From NCBI GenBank assembly GCA_964604135.1, contig CAZRXU010000138.1:1-5019 (forward strand): a stretch of 5,019 bases of DNA, in the 5' to 3' direction. Under the pieces are notes generated by a model. It was given only the letters and a program-made list of their open reading frames with translations. It ran no database searches and had not been told where the DNA came from. The DNA is from Sabulitectum sp964604135. Its GTDB lineage: Bacteria > Fermentibacterota > Fermentibacteria > Fermentibacterales > JCC-6. This document shows, one piece after another, positions 4,943-5,019 of this stretch. The position numbers and the translations under genes are program-made. Position 1 is the stretch's first letter. The number at the start of each line of letters is the position of its first letter.

Positions 4943-5019
4943 TGCAGAACTGTTCTTACTCTTTCTGAGAATTCTTTGCATGCACTGTTCAGAGACTGTG
5001 GAGGATTCTGAATCCGGAT
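4933..5019 (-). CDS. Possible C-terminal end of a gene cut by the window edge
   Basis: Read from the right edge on the minus strand, one frame gives 28 residues ending SLNSACKEFSERVRTVLQSD before TGA. The stretch looks like an amphipathic C-terminal helix. Another minus frame is open for almost the same length, so coding is not proven. Function cannot be assigned. If real, it lies in the same orientation as the 4282-4731 gene, about 200 bp upstream, with the stem-loop at its 3' end. Confidence 0.35.
   Translation of the reverse strand: MRIQNPPQSLNSACKEFSERVRTVLQSD

Noticed and set aside
4980..5019. Plus-strand open frame starting at ATG 4980 and running off the edge
   Set aside because: It is only 13 codons, has no ribosome-binding site, and opposes the more plausible minus-strand gene end.

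Overview
The window looks like chromosomal DNA from a Gram-negative-type (diderm) bacterium of roughly balanced base composition. The evidence is a lipobox-bearing lipoprotein, strong GGAGG ribosome-binding sites, frequent TTG starts and a DUF6754-type membrane protein, a family I associate mainly with uncultured or environmental phyla. An uncultured lineage of the kind represented by Fermentibacteria/Aegiribacteria or WOR-type candidate phyla would fit, but that placement is a weak inference. There is no rRNA, tRNA, CRISPR array, transposase or phage structural gene in the window.

Layout, left to right. (1) 27-1085 (+): a complete GT4/GT-B glycosyltransferase, probably the last gene of a polysaccharide cluster that continues off the left edge. 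(2) 1086-1193: a 108-bp convergent spacer with a GNRA-loop hairpin; its minus strand stays open in frame with the next gene. (3) 1194-1640 and 1653-1994 (-): a two-gene unit in which a small lipoprotein is followed 12 bp later by a small cytosolic HExxH protein. (4) 1995-2113: a divergent promoter region with an 8-bp inverted repeat whose two arms each contain a CATAAT hexamer. (5) 2114-4171 (+): a tight three-gene operon of a DUF6754 membrane protein and two different GNAT acetyltransferases, joined by a 1-bp gap and then an ATGA overlap. (6) 4172-4281: a convergent spacer with an imperfect hairpin. (7) 4282-4731 (-): an unrecognised 149-residue protein. (8) 4732-5019: a spacer with a compound stem-loop, then what may be the last 28 codons of another minus-strand gene cut by the window edge.

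The most interesting unit is the DUF6754-GNAT-GNAT operon facing the lipoprotein-HExxH pair across a symmetric divergent control region. DUF6754 has no known function, so the conserved neighbours are the main lead. Nothing here amounts to a proven new system. The 3' spacer of the HExxH gene (possible structured RNA or a broken or dispersed coding remnant) and the divergent control region are the two non-coding places that most deserve comparison with related genomes.

Two starts were moved inward from the longest open frame because a clear Shine-Dalgarno sequence sits just upstream of an internal TTG (2114 and 4731). A third was moved to an internal ATG (1994) that directly follows AAGGAGG and begins a perfect-looking lipoprotein signal peptide.
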